Notes: generated by a model not told the origin, from the letters alone. 64,000 nt of DNA from Burkholderiales bacterium (GCA_019747905.1 JAIEQG010000090.1:1-64000), one strand, 5' to 3'; shown: positions 36,201-45,553, counted from the first letter of the stretch. Translations and numbers: made by a program.

Positions 36201-36696
36201 GTGTCTCGACGATGGCCAACGCCGACCGGATGGCTCGCTCGGCCTCGTTCTCATGCGCCAGCGGATAGCCGAAGTAGGCGAGCACACCGTCGCCTTGGAT
36301 CTGAGCCACGAAACCCTCGAACCGCTGCACTGCGGCGACACAGGTCTCGTGATAGCGGGACAGGACGACACGGTATTCCTCCGGATCCAGGCGATTCGAC
36401 AAGGCCGTCGAGCCGACGAGGTCGCAGAACTGAACCGTCACCTGTCGCCGCTCGCCCTCGGCCATCAAGGCGGGAATGCGCAGGCATTCCGAGTCGCCGT
36501 CTTTCCCGCGGGTCGCGGACCTTCCGGGTCGCAACGACATCGCGATGCGCTTGCGATGTCCGAGCGAGACGCCAAGCCACGCCAGTTCCGCATCGGACAG
36601 CAGCGGCAGCACGTCCAGATCCACGTCGTTCGCCTCGAAATTCTCGGCGTAACGCTCCAGTTGAATCGCGGCGAGCCATTGTCTGATGGTCGGCAT
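33298..36696 (-). CDS. SAM-adenylate cyclase-AAA ATPase-TPR protein
   Basis: A 1132-residue protein in a known multidomain design. Residues about 1-60 form a SAM-like domain (WLAAIQLERYAENFEANDVD). Residues about 85-260 form a class III nucleotidyl cyclase with metal Asp residues in FCDLVGST and GDGVLAYFG, plus SAVGETPNLAQRL. A STAND-type ATPase follows with P-loop LLQGEPGIGKS (about 303-313) and FEDVHWADPSSIELL. The second half is a TPR-like helical array. ATG 36696 is preceded by GGGGAGG. It probably makes cAMP under control of its ATPase/TPR sensor. The 3' neighbour is a CRP-type regulator. Confidence 0.9.
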   Translation of the reverse strand: MPTIRQWLAAIQLERYAENFEANDVDLDVLPLLSDAELAWLGVSLGHRKRIAMSLRPGRSATRGKDGDSECLRIPALMAEGERRQVTVQFCDLVGSTALSNRLDPEEYRVVLSRYHETCVAAVQRFEGFVAQIQGDGVLAYFGYPLAHENEAERAIRSALAIVETLAELDAGSEHRLQVRVGIATGLVVVSHILAPEKSAVGETPNLAQRLHALASPGEVITTERTRILTRGAFDYENRGVHELKGILEPVQAWRVLGLGRASSRFDAATGGHMTPMVGRDRELGMLVDRWGLVRSGQGQVVLLQGEPGIGKSRMLGALRERLGHGIDAALRYQCSPFHVHSAYYPFTERLEHAMGFERTDGIEGRLHKVERYLVQDLGRSTRDCHLLSLLLALPCLDRYGPLGLSPQRMKDETLALLADVVVAMASGRQRAVLFEDVHWADPSSIELLGLLVARAAAKPLMILMTYRPEFEPPWVDRPHVCRMVLGRLRPKDAARMVVRVAQDRPLPTELVDRIVQKTDGVPLFLEEMTRAIIEASSFTAIDGRYEYVRSGDRLDIPASLHDSLTARLDRLVPLKEVAQIGAVFGRDFSYELVSAVSSMSPPEVDRALDKLVETGLVFRRGRVPNAHYTFKHALVQDAAYDSLLKSQRQALHLRAAEAIRERFSSKETTEPEVLAHHYSEAGQWQAAVPLWQKAGELAQRRVALREAIRHFERGLAAAESLPKSIERDAFELKLRALLGMAWVELHGYTHPAVVANLQPALELDAALVDDTYLVRVLWGLWVYTLCAGRVEESLAWASRLLVVAEARDSEVMRIAGHWTSCNSHYFLGNPVQCVQHADEILRRYDFDRDKGIADLINHDPKTIALAYKAGAEWRLGFPDRAAASARAAVEHSSVRGHAFDYCWVRAFLSHTLLVESRDTDWMNALLDDAERLADEQSLAFFQTVYCPLSRGYWLLRLGSFEMAEQKLRAVLVAWKGAGMEIHLPNILARIAECRLNLGDPEEASRLLDEALVQVERPGWRERGALTDLLHVQGSALLAMKQWERAEATFRRAIDVARSQGIVAWELRVAVTLGRMLAERHRIDEALALLCPLAESAARTDGPKALEEAVALVAEMRAVSVQHPHLRVIASN

Positions 36697-36801
36697 GCCA
36701 TACCTCCCCAGGCGCCTCGGTCCTGCTTCGACCATCATCACACGGCCAAGACCCAGGACCCGAAACCACCGACCGGCCCGCGCCGATCGGTCCGGGACAA
36801 T

Positions 36802-37287
36802 CTACTTCAGATGCAACGTACCTTTCCAGCGGATCGCCGCGAGGGCAGGATCGTCCGTCGGCGACGTTTCGAAGGTCCCGCCCCCGGATGCCTTCGAGAA
36901 TTTCCCTGTGCCAGGCCCCACCTCGTAGCTGCCCGCTCCGAACGCGAGTGACCGAAAACTGAAGAGGTCACCATCCTTGTCCGCGCCGCCGCACAACGTG
37001 ACGCAGGCCCCGTCCTTGCCACTGGCCGGGATGCGGCAGATCCATCGACAGTCCATGGACGCTCCGTTGAGCGGATAAGTCGGATCCTCCGTCTCGACGA
37101 TCTGCTTCGAGCCTCCGGTGAGATAGGTACTGCCGTCCGATAGCTTGCGCGTCTCCATGGGCAGCATGGCACCGACGTTTCGCCCCGCTGCAATCTTCCA
37201 CGACTGGGCGAACGCGCTCGTTCCCGATGCTGAAATGATTGTCACTGCCAGGGCGACTGCAGCATGACGAAACAATGAAGTCTGCAT
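36802..37287 (-). CDS. Hypothetical secreted protein
   Basis: A 161-residue protein with a signal peptide (FRHAAVALAVTIISASGTSAFA). The mature part has four Cys (CRWIC, GACVTLCGG), which could form disulfides in the periplasm, and a Gly/Ser-rich end. ATG 37287 has an AGGAGG site 7 bases upstream; the longer open frame is unsupported. It shares a divergent region with the TRAP operon that contains a CRP-like palindrome 157 bases upstream of this start. No family is recognised. Confidence 0.6.
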   Translation of the reverse strand: MQTSLFRHAAVALAVTIISASGTSAFAQSWKIAAGRNVGAMLPMETRKLSDGSTYLTGGSKQIVETEDPTYPLNGASMDCRWICRIPASGKDGACVTLCGGADKDGDLFSFRSLAFGAGSYEVGPGTGKFSKASGGGTFETSPTDDPALAAIRWKGTLHLK

Positions 37288-37443
37288 GTTGGATCCTCCT
37301 CCATGAGTTTGTAACCACTGGGAACACCAATCCCCTCGGCGTCGCAACCGCCGAACGACGAGGTGCAGCCGCAGCCCAGTCTGAGCGCCCGCATACGATC
37401 GCAAGCACTCAGGGGCCAATCCATGACCCGCATCACGGATCCT

Positions 37444-37461
37444 GTGTGACCTGGGTCACAC
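37444..37461. promoter_or_regulatory. Perfect CRP-like palindrome TGTGA-N6-TCACA
   Basis: GTGTGACC-TG-GGTCACAC is an 18-bp perfect inverted repeat containing TGTGA-N6-TCACA, the CRP consensus core. It lies 157 bases upstream of the secreted-protein start (minus) and about 445 bases upstream of the TRAP substrate-binding gene (plus). The Crp-type regulator at 32.6 kb has the recognition residues to bind it. A nearby gene for a class III cyclase adds to the case. Confidence 0.55.
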
Positions 37462-37603
37462 CCGGGGCGATGGCCTGATCAATCCCCAGACGGTCTGGAT
37501 CGAAAGCCGATGGCAGACCAGGTGTTCGCATTCCGAACTTGGGACAACGGATTGCTTCCGAGCGCGGTTCGCCCCCTCGCTTCCATCCTCCACAGCCACG
37601 AAC

Positions 37604-37710
37604 ACTCCTTACCTCACCACGGTGGGGGAAGGCGGGGGCGGGGGAAAAGGACTTCTGCAAAGGCTGCCGGCCCCCATCCCAGCCTTCCCCCACTGAGGTG
37701 GGGGAAGGAG
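37604..37710. repeat. REP-like palindromic element, copy 5 (rearranged)
   Basis: Here the halves are in the reverse order: a right-half hairpin (CTCACCACGGTGGGGGAAGG, GGGGGCGGGGG) comes first, then a left-half-like unit (GCCCCCATCCCAGCCTTCCC with CCACTGAGGTGG). It sits in the 618-base gap upstream of the TRAP operon. Apart from this and the CRP-like palindrome, that gap shows no further clear feature. Confidence 0.65.
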
Positions 37711-37905
37711 CGTACGGCACACTCACCTGCGTTCTCTCGCGAGGTACGCAGTGCTGCGGCCGACGTCGTGGAGGGCGCGCATTCCCTCCGCCACCCCAAA
37801 CAAGGCAGAATCCGCGGGCGAGTCAACGCAGGCGGTGCCGTGGCCGTTTCGCGAGGACATCGCCGTACACAGACAGCCACGCACACCGTGGGAGGAGAAA
37901 ACAAC

Positions 37906-38922
37906 ATGAAGTGGCAACGCAAAGTCGCGCTCGCCGCATTGCTGACATCGAGCCTGCCGGTCGTGGCGCAGGAGGTCACGCTCAAGGTGCACCATTTCCT
38001 GCCGCCCACGTCGACGGCGCACGTGAAGCTCATCACGCCCTGGTGCGACCGCCTTGCCAAGGAATCCGGCGGCAGATTGAAGTGCCAGATCTACCCGTCA
38101 ATGCAGTTGGGCGGTACTGCGCCGCAACTCTACGACCAGGCGAAGGACGGCGTGGCCGACGTGGTCTGGACCGTCACCGGCTACACGCCGGGGCGCTTTC
38201 CGAAGACCGAGGTGTTCGAACTGCCTTTCATGATGACGAACCCCGAGGGCACCGGGCATGCCATGTGGGAGTTCGTGCAGCAGCACACCGCCGACGAGTT
38301 CAAGGACATCCGACCGCTCGCCATTCATCCGCACGGCGGCGGCGTGTTCCACATCGTCAAGCGGCCGATCAAGACCATGGCGGACTTCCAGGGCCTCAAG
38401 ATGCGGGCGCCCACGCGCCTCACCAACAAGATGCTTGCGGCCTTCGGTGCCACACCGGTGGGCATGCCGATTCCCCAGGTGTCCGAGTCGTTGTCCAAGG
38501 GCGTCATCGACGGCGCGCTGATGCCGTGGGAAGTGGTGCCGGCCGTGAAGGTGCAGGAACTGGTCAAGTTCCATAGCGAGACCGATCCGTCCCAGCCCGC
38601 GATCTACACCACCGTGTTCGTGCTCGCCATGAACAAGGTGAAGTACGACTCGCTGTCCGCGGATCTCAGGAAGGTCATCGACAACAACAGCGGCGTGGCG
38701 CTTTCCACGCTGGCCGGCAAGATCTTCGCCGAAGGCGACGTTGCCGGCAAAGCCACGGCGAAGCAGCCGATCAACGTCGTGCCCGCCGCCGAGATCGAGA
38801 ACTGGAAGAAGGCTGCGCAGCCCGTCATCGACGGCTGGGTGAAGGAAGTCGGCGACAAGGGTGCCGACGGCCAGGCGCTGCTTGCGGCGGCGCGCGGGCT
38901 GATCGCCAAGTACGCCAAGTAG
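37906..38922 (+). CDS. TRAP transporter substrate-binding protein (DctP family)
   Basis: A 338-residue periplasmic binding protein with a signal peptide ending near VVAQEV. DctP-family features are LKVHHFLPPTSTAHVKLITP, the conserved central FQGLKMRAPTRLTNKMLAAF with the substrate carboxylate-binding Arg (KMRAP), and DGALMPWEVVPAVKV. ATG 37906 has a GGAGGAG site. It should capture an organic-acid substrate for the DctQM permease encoded just downstream. Because the operon continues into pcaHGB, an aromatic acid such as protocatechuate or a related carboxylate is a fair inference. Confidence 0.9.
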   Translation: MKWQRKVALAALLTSSLPVVAQEVTLKVHHFLPPTSTAHVKLITPWCDRLAKESGGRLKCQIYPSMQLGGTAPQLYDQAKDGVADVVWTVTGYTPGRFPKTEVFELPFMMTNPEGTGHAMWEFVQQHTADEFKDIRPLAIHPHGGGVFHIVKRPIKTMADFQGLKMRAPTRLTNKMLAAFGATPVGMPIPQVSESLSKGVIDGALMPWEVVPAVKVQELVKFHSETDPSQPAIYTTVFVLAMNKVKYDSLSADLRKVIDNNSGVALSTLAGKIFAEGDVAGKATAKQPINVVPAAEIENWKKAAQPVIDGWVKEVGDKGADGQALLAAARGLIAKYAK

Positions 38923-38928
38923 TCCGCA

Positions 38929-39447
38929 GTGAACGACTCCCTCGAGGCGCCGGCGACCGACGCCTGGAAAGGCGATGTCATGGGTCGAACGCTGCTCGTG
39001 CTCGCCCGCGCGCTGTCGTGGTTCGGCGGCAGCGTGCTGATCGCGATGCTCGGGGTGTCGGTGGTCAGCGTCGTTGGCCGCAAGTTCTTCGACTCGCCGG
39101 TGCAGGGTGACTTCGAACTGGTGCAGCTTGGTTGCGCGGTATGCGTCGCCTGCTTTCTGCCGTGGTGCCAGATCGAGAAGGGCCACGTCATCGTCGACTT
39201 CTTCACGTTGAAGCTTTCACCGCGCGCCAGGACCCGCCTCGATGCGATTGGCGCCCTGCTGCTCGCCCTGTGCGCGGCGCTGCTTGCGTGGCGCCTCGCG
39301 CTCGGCACGATGAGCGTGTGGACGAACCAGGAAACCACCATGATCCTGGGAGCACCGATATGGCTGGGCTATGGGCCGCTCGTGCCCGCCTTCGCCCTGC
39401 TCGCCGCGACCGGTCTGTACACCGCCTGGATCGAGTGGCGCCGATGA
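38929..39447 (+). CDS. TRAP transporter small permease (DctQ family)
   Basis: A 172-residue protein with four predicted helices (about 20-40, 55-75, 95-115 and 140-160). The WCQIEKGHVIVDFFTLKLS segment is the typical DctQ motif. It starts with a GTG 6 bases after the binding-protein stop; an internal ATG at 38980 is possible. It pairs with the large permease, whose start overlaps its stop by 4 bases. Together they form the membrane part of a sodium-driven uptake system. Confidence 0.85.
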   Translation: MNDSLEAPATDAWKGDVMGRTLLVLARALSWFGGSVLIAMLGVSVVSVVGRKFFDSPVQGDFELVQLGCAVCVACFLPWCQIEKGHVIVDFFTLKLSPRARTRLDAIGALLLALCAALLAWRLALGTMSVWTNQETTMILGAPIWLGYGPLVPAFALLAATGLYTAWIEWRR

Positions 39448-40763
39448 GCGGCGTCACCCTTGCGCTGCTGTTCCTCGCGCTGATGCTGGTGTTGATGGCG
39501 GTGCGGGTGCCGATCGCCATCGCGATGCTGGTCACCGGCATCGCGGGATACGTCGCGCTCGCCGGCTGGTCGCCGCTGCTGAATCACTTGAAGTCCGCGG
39601 CCTTCGCCCGCTACTCCAACTACGACCTCTCGGTCGTGCCCATGTTCTTGTTGATGGGCAACCTCGCTTCGCGCGGCGGCTTGTCGGCAGCGCTGTTCAA
39701 CGCAGCCAGTGCGCTCATCGGCCATTTCCGCGGCGGCATCGCCATGGCGTCGGTCGGCGCCTGTGCGGGTTTCGGCGCCATCTGCGGTTCGTCGCTGGCC
39801 ACCGCTGCCACCATGGGCCAGGTCGCATTGCCGGAATTGCGCAAGCACAAGTACGACCCCGCGCTGGCGACCGGCGCGCTCGCCGCCGGCGGCACTCTCG
39901 GCATTCTCATCCCGCCCTCGGTCGTGCTGGCGGTGTATGCGATCCTCACCGAGCAGAACATCGCGAAGCTGTTCACCGCCGCCTTCGTCCCCGGGCTGAT
40001 CGCCACTGTCGGCTACATGCTGGCCATCGCCGTCGTGGTGCGGGTGAAACCCGGGTCGGGCCCCGCCGGGCCGCGCCACCGGTGGGACGAACGCCTGCGC
40101 ACGCTCGCCTCCATCTGGCCGGTCGTCGCCATCTTCATCGTCATGCTGGGCGGCATGTATGGCGGCTATTTCAGCGCGACCGAAGGCGCGGCCATCGGCA
40201 CCGCCGCCACCTTCATCCTCGCGGTCGTACGGGGCATGCGCGTGAAAGGGCTGCTCGAATGCTTCGACGCCACGGCCCGGGCCACCGGCATGATCTTCCT
40301 GATCCTGCTCGGCGCCGACGTGCTCAATTCGTTCCTCGCGCTCTCGCAGATGCCCGCCGAACTGGCCGGCTGGGTGCAAGGGAGCGGACTGCCGCCCTTG
40401 TCCGTGCTGTTCGCGATCATCCTGATCTACGTCTTCCTGGGCTGCGTGATGGACAGCCTGTCGATGATCCTGCTCACCATCCCGATCTTCTTCCCGATGA
40501 TCATGGGCCTCGACTTCTGGGGGCTCGAACAGACCGAGAAGGCCATCTGGTTCGGCATCCTCGCGCTGATGGTGGTGGAGATCGGCCTCATCACGCCACC
40601 GGTGGGCATGAACGTGTACATCATCAGCAGCCTCGCCAAGGACGTTTCCATGCGCACCGCGTTCCGGGGTGTCGTACCCTTTCTCGTGTCGGACGCGATC
40701 CGGGTATTGTTGCTGGTGTTCTTCCCGGTGTTGAGCCTGTGGCTCGTGCGTTCGATGAACTAG
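39444..40763 (+). CDS. TRAP transporter large permease (DctM family)
   Basis: A 439-residue membrane protein with about 12 helices. It contains typical DctM segments: SVVPMFLLMGNLASRGGLS, ALAAGGTLGILIPPSVVLAV, and ILLTIPIFFPMIMGLDFWGL. The LTIPIFFP and GILIPPS loops line the sodium/substrate path. The start overlaps the small permease gene by 4 bases. Ten bases later begins pcaH, so transport and catabolism share one transcript. Confidence 0.92.
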   Translation: MSGVTLALLFLALMLVLMAVRVPIAIAMLVTGIAGYVALAGWSPLLNHLKSAAFARYSNYDLSVVPMFLLMGNLASRGGLSAALFNAASALIGHFRGGIAMASVGACAGFGAICGSSLATAATMGQVALPELRKHKYDPALATGALAAGGTLGILIPPSVVLAVYAILTEQNIAKLFTAAFVPGLIATVGYMLAIAVVVRVKPGSGPAGPRHRWDERLRTLASIWPVVAIFIVMLGGMYGGYFSATEGAAIGTAATFILAVVRGMRVKGLLECFDATARATGMIFLILLGADVLNSFLALSQMPAELAGWVQGSGLPPLSVLFAIILIYVFLGCVMDSLSMILLTIPIFFPMIMGLDFWGLEQTEKAIWFGILALMVVEIGLITPPVGMNVYIISSLAKDVSMRTAFRGVVPFLVSDAIRVLLLVFFPVLSLWLVRSMN

Positions 40764-40772
40764 GAAACCGTC

Positions 40773-41465
40773 ATGCGCGCTCTGAAGCGGACACCCCCCG
40801 GCATTCACCCGGAATACCTGTCGCCCGAGTACCGCAGCACGCGCGAGCGCGCACCGGCGCAGCCGCTGGTGGCGCTCGACCAGGGCAAGGACGAGCTCGC
40901 GGTGGCGGAGTTCTCGCCGTCGATCCTGCTGCCGCAGGACGCCGATCTCACGCGCCAGTCGAGTGCCGAACCGCTCGGGCAGCGCATCGTGGTAGCCGGC
41001 CGCGTCATCGACGAAGACGGCAAACCGGTGCGCAATTCGCTGGTGGAGATCTGGCAGTGCAACGCGGCCGGCCGCTACCACCACGCCAAGGACCAGCACG
41101 ACGCCCCGCTCGACCCGCATTTCCGCGGCATGGGCAAGGCGCTGACGGACGACGCCGGCAACTACCGCTTCGTCACCATACGGCCCGGCGCCTATCCGTG
41201 GCGCAACCATGCGAACGCGTGGCGCCCGGCGCACATCCACTTCTCCCTGTTCGGCAACGCCTACGCGCAGCGGCTGGTCACACAGATGTACTTCCCCGGC
41301 GACCCTCTGCTGCCGCTCGACCCGATCTATCAGAGCGTGCCCGAGCGCACGCGCGGACGCCTGGTCTCCGCCTTCGACCTCGACCTCACCGTCGAAGGCA
41401 TTGCGCTGGGCTATCGCTTCGACATCGTCCTGCGCGGACGCGAAGCCACGCCGGTCGTGCCCTGA
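40773..41465 (+). CDS. pcaH: Protocatechuate 3,4-dioxygenase beta subunit
   Basis: A 230-residue subunit of the non-heme Fe(III) intradiol dioxygenase that opens protocatechuate to 3-carboxy-cis,cis-muconate. The four iron ligands are visible: Tyr in AAGRYHHAKD, Tyr in RPGAYPWRNH, and two His in AWRPAHIHFSLFG. The N-terminal HPEYLSPEYRSTRERAPAQP is characteristic of PcaH. It is followed by pcaG after 14 bases. The TRAP system upstream probably brings in its substrate. Confidence 0.95.
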   Translation: MRALKRTPPGIHPEYLSPEYRSTRERAPAQPLVALDQGKDELAVAEFSPSILLPQDADLTRQSSAEPLGQRIVVAGRVIDEDGKPVRNSLVEIWQCNAAGRYHHAKDQHDAPLDPHFRGMGKALTDDAGNYRFVTIRPGAYPWRNHANAWRPAHIHFSLFGNAYAQRLVTQMYFPGDPLLPLDPIYQSVPERTRGRLVSAFDLDLTVEGIALGYRFDIVLRGREATPVVP

Positions 41466-41479
41466 TCGGGATCATCGCC

Positions 41480-41977
41480 ATGTCCGGACTCACTCCTTCG
41501 CAGACCATCGGCCCGTTCTTCGTCGAAGCGCTGAAGTGGGCGATCGAACCGGCCGACCGGCCGCTTGCACCCGGCACCGTACGCGTCGTCGGACAACTGA
41601 CCGACGTCAACGGCAACGGCGCCGGCGACGCGCTGCTCGAGATCTGGCAGCCGGCCGCGCGACTCGGCGAATCCATCGCGGGCTTCCAGCGGGTAGCCAC
41701 CGATGACGAAGGTCGATTCACTTTTCGGATGCCGGCCCCGGGCACCGCTCAGGTAGCCGCCGACGTGACCATCCTGACCCGCGGTCTGCAACGGCACGTT
41801 TTCACCCGGGTGCACATCGGGCCGGACGGTGACCCGGCGCGAGCAACGGTGCCGGCGAACGTGCCCGCGGAGCGGCGCGCCACGTTGATCGCGAAGCGCT
41901 CGGCAGCCGATGCGAATGTCTTCGAATGGAATGTCCGGCTGCGCGGCGGCGCCGAGACGGTGTTCTTCGACCTGTGA
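41480..41977 (+). CDS. pcaG: Protocatechuate 3,4-dioxygenase alpha subunit
   Basis: A 165-residue subunit homologous to PcaH but without the full iron set, as usual for PcaG. It opens MSGLTPSQTIGPFFVEAL and contains GDALLEIWQPAARLG and TILTRGLQRHVFTRVH. It assembles with PcaH as the (alpha-beta) dioxygenase. The length is a little short of many PcaG proteins (about 190-200), so a loop or terminal segment is missing relative to them. Its stop overlaps the pcaB start by 4 bases. Confidence 0.92.
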   Translation: MSGLTPSQTIGPFFVEALKWAIEPADRPLAPGTVRVVGQLTDVNGNGAGDALLEIWQPAARLGESIAGFQRVATDDEGRFTFRMPAPGTAQVAADVTILTRGLQRHVFTRVHIGPDGDPARATVPANVPAERRATLIAKRSAADANVFEWNVRLRGGAETVFFDL

Positions 41978-43332
41978 GCGGCCACCTCTTCGAGCGCTTC
42001 GTCGTTGACCCTGCGGCCGATTCCGCGTTCTCGAACACGGCGATCCTGAGCGCCATGTTGCGCTTCGAGGCCGCACTTGCCAGCGCGCAAGCGCGCAGCG
42101 GCGTCATACCGGAGCCGGCTGCCGCCGCGATACGACGCCATGCCGGCACGCTCGCTCTGGATGCCGATCGATTGGTCCGCGACGGGGCTCATGCAGGTTC
42201 GCTGGCGATCCCCTTCGTCAAGGCCCTCATCGCGCACGTCGCTTCGCAGGATCCGCAAGCCGCGCGTCACGTGCATTTCGGCGCGACGAGCCAGGATGTC
42301 CTAGATACGGCACTCGCGCTGTGCACCCGGGACGCCGTCGCGCAACTGATCGAATCGCAGGCAAAGGCCATCGCGGGCGCGGCAACCCTGGCAACCCGCT
42401 TCGCGACCGCGCCGATGCTGGCACGCTCGTTCCTGCAACCGGCGGGCATCACGACGTTCGGCTTCAAGGCGGCCCAGTGGGCACACTCCCTGGCGCGCAG
42501 TCTCGCCCGGGTGCAGGCCACGGCATCCGGAGCGCTCGCCGTGTCCTTCGGCGGTGCGATCGGCAACCTGTCCGCGCAGGGCACGGCCGGCGGTGCCGTG
42601 CGCGCCGAACTCGCCCGGGAACTCGGCCTGCGCGATTCCGGTGCGAGCTGGCATACCCAACGCGAAACCTGGATCGCACTCGCCACGGACACCGCACTCG
42701 CTGCCGGCACCATCGGCAAGATCGCGCGCGACGTCGCGTTGATGGCCCAGGCGGAAGTAGGCGAAGTCGCCGAAGCGGAAGCACCCGGTCGCGGCGGGTC
42801 CACCGCCATGCCGCACAAGCGCAATCCGGTGCTCACGCTGCACGTGATCGCTGCCGTGCATCCGATTCCCGGCATGATCGCGAACCTGCTGGCAGCGATG
42901 CCGCAGGAACACGAGCGCGCGCTGGGCACGTGGCAGGCGGAGCTGGCGCAATGGCCCGACGTCTTCGTTCGGGCGATCACCGCCGCCCAATACCTGGGCG
43001 AACTGCTCGGCGGACTGCAGGTGGACGCTGCGCGCTGCCGCCGCAACATCGAGGCGCTGCATGGCGTGATCTTCGCTGAACGCCTGACCGAAGTCTTCGC
43101 ATCGGCGCTCGGCAAGACCGAAGCGCAGACTCTGGTGGCCCAGCTGTCGCAGAAAGCGACGAGCGAGCAACGTCCGCTGCGCGACCTCGCGCTCGAGCGC
43201 ATGGCAACGGACACCCGCCTGGCGAGCTGCAACAAGGCACAGGTGGACAAGGCGTTCGACCTGGTCGATGCCGCACGCGCATCCGCTGCCGCGGTCGAGG
43301 ATCTGCTGCGAGGCGTCCGGGCGGCGAACTGA
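41974..43332 (+). CDS. pcaB: 3-carboxy-cis,cis-muconate cycloisomerase
   Basis: A 452-residue member of the fumarase/argininosuccinate lyase superfamily. It carries the signature GRGGSTAMPHKRNPV (residues about 270-285), the HFGATSQDVLDT loop, and the helical core. It converts carboxymuconate to carboxymuconolactone. The GTG start at 41974 overlaps the pcaG stop; a longer frame runs back into pcaG. The later enzymes (PcaC, PcaD and beyond) are not in this window, so the pathway must finish elsewhere. It ends 16 bases before the convergent DUF808 stop. Confidence 0.92.
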   Translation: MSGHLFERFVVDPAADSAFSNTAILSAMLRFEAALASAQARSGVIPEPAAAAIRRHAGTLALDADRLVRDGAHAGSLAIPFVKALIAHVASQDPQAARHVHFGATSQDVLDTALALCTRDAVAQLIESQAKAIAGAATLATRFATAPMLARSFLQPAGITTFGFKAAQWAHSLARSLARVQATASGALAVSFGGAIGNLSAQGTAGGAVRAELARELGLRDSGASWHTQRETWIALATDTALAAGTIGKIARDVALMAQAEVGEVAEAEAPGRGGSTAMPHKRNPVLTLHVIAAVHPIPGMIANLLAAMPQEHERALGTWQAELAQWPDVFVRAITAAQYLGELLGGLQVDAARCRRNIEALHGVIFAERLTEVFASALGKTEAQTLVAQLSQKATSEQRPLRDLALERMATDTRLASCNKAQVDKAFDLVDAARASAAAVEDLLRGVRAAN

Positions 43333-43348
43333 GCCACCCTTCGATCGG

Positions 43349-44317
<969 letters not shown>

Positions 44318-44419
44318 TCGATCATCCTCTCGTCGGAAAACGGCCTATGGTACCGTCGAAGTGGTGCCGCGCCGTCGAGTGCATAATCCTGAGCATCACT
44401 ACAACAACAGAGGTTCGTC

Positions 44420-45265
44420 ATGGGTATCGAGGTGACGAAGCAGGATGCACCTTGCGGCGCACTGGTGCGCGGCGTGGACCTGTCGGAGCCGCTGCCGGCA
44501 GACACGATCGGTCGAATCCGCGCGATCTGGCTTGCGCACCTGGTGATCGCGTTTCCGGACCAGCAGCTCTCGATCCAGGATATCGAGCGCTTCGCCCACT
44601 ACCTCGGGCCCTACGGCGAAGACCCGTACATCGAGGCGATTCCGGGTCATCCGCACGTCGTGCAGGTGAAACGCGAGGCCGACGAGAAGACACCGCTGTT
44701 CGCCGAGAGCTGGCACTCGGACTGGAGCTTCCTCCCGCGGCCACCCGCCGGCACGGTGCTCTACGGCAACGTGATTCCGCCCACCGGTGGCGACACGCTG
44801 TTCGCAAATCAGTATGCCGCGTGGGACGGACTGCCCGTCCATCTCAGATCGGTTCTCGCCGGCCGCAAAGGCGTGCATTCCGCGCGGCGCGGCTATTCGC
44901 GCGACGGCATGTACGGCGAGCGCGACAAGGGCCGGTCGATGGCGATCAAATACGGCGACTCGGCGATGAAGACGCAGTTGCATCCGCTCGGCCGCGCCCA
45001 CACCGAGACCGGCCGCGTCGCCTTGTTCGCCAGTCCGGGCTACACCATCGGCATCGAAGGCATCCCGGAGGACGAAGGCCACGCGATCCTGCGCGAGGTC
45101 TATGCGCACCAGGCACAGCCGGAGTTCGTCTACCGGCACCACTGGTCCGAGGGGATGCTGACCCTGTGGGACAACCGGTGCCTGATCCATGCCGCCACCG
45201 GGGGCTACGAAGGTCATCGGCGCCTGCTGCACCGGATCACGGTGGCGGACAGGACGCTGCAGTAG
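44420..45265 (+). CDS. TauD/TfdA-family Fe(II)/2-oxoglutarate dioxygenase
   Basis: A 281-residue enzyme of the TauD/TfdA family. The iron triad is present: the HxD pair in ESWHSDWSFLPRPP and the distal His in NRCLIHAATGG, followed by the 2-oxoglutarate-binding Arg near HRRLLHRITV. Relatives oxidise taurine, 2,4-D or related aromatic/alkyl sulfonates and carboxylates. The N-terminal LVRGVDLSEPLPADT fits. The true substrate cannot be named from context, since no sulfur or sulfonate genes are adjacent. Confidence 0.88.
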   Translation: MGIEVTKQDAPCGALVRGVDLSEPLPADTIGRIRAIWLAHLVIAFPDQQLSIQDIERFAHYLGPYGEDPYIEAIPGHPHVVQVKREADEKTPLFAESWHSDWSFLPRPPAGTVLYGNVIPPTGGDTLFANQYAAWDGLPVHLRSVLAGRKGVHSARRGYSRDGMYGERDKGRSMAIKYGDSAMKTQLHPLGRAHTETGRVALFASPGYTIGIEGIPEDEGHAILREVYAHQAQPEFVYRHHWSEGMLTLWDNRCLIHAATGGYEGHRRLLHRITVADRTLQ

Positions 45266-45278
45266 CCGGCCGGCTCCA

Positions 45279-45310
45279 GAAAAAATAAGGGCAGCCGAGA
45301 AGGCTGCCCT
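45279..45310 (-). terminator. Hairpin with U-tract, minus strand
   Basis: AGGGCAGCC and GGCTGCCCT form a 9-bp stem around GAGAA (45288-45310). On the minus strand the stem is followed by TTATTTTTT, the layout of a rho-independent terminator. It could end transcripts arriving from the AraC gene at 45.7 kb. On the plus strand it sits 22 bases after the TauD stop but lacks a following T-run. Confidence 0.6.
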
Positions 45311-45420
45311 GCTAAACCCCCTGGCGGGGGAGGAGACCTGCCCCTGTTTACGTCGAGGCGCGCCGGAACTTTAGGGATGCCGGTGGAATTATTTGCTTGG
45401 TTCGTTGAATCAAGGGGTTG

Positions 45421-45520
45421 GCCCCCACCCTAGCCCTCCCCCGGCACAGCCGGGGGAGGGAATGCACTCCGCCGTACACCCCTTCCCCCAACTTCGTTGG
45501 GGGAAGGTTGGGATGGGGGC
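45421..45520. repeat. REP-like palindromic element, copy 6
   Basis: Left half GCCCCCACCCTAGCCCTCCC with hairpin CCCCCGGCACAGCCGGGGG, spacer, and right half CCTTCCCCCAACTTCGTTGG with GGAAGGTTGGGATGGGGGC. It lies directly beside a decayed copy of a BamE-like gene end, the same pairing seen at 47.5 kb. Confidence 0.85.
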
Positions 45521-45553
45521 AGGCAGTTCGCCCCACCTCAAACAGCGTTCGCC

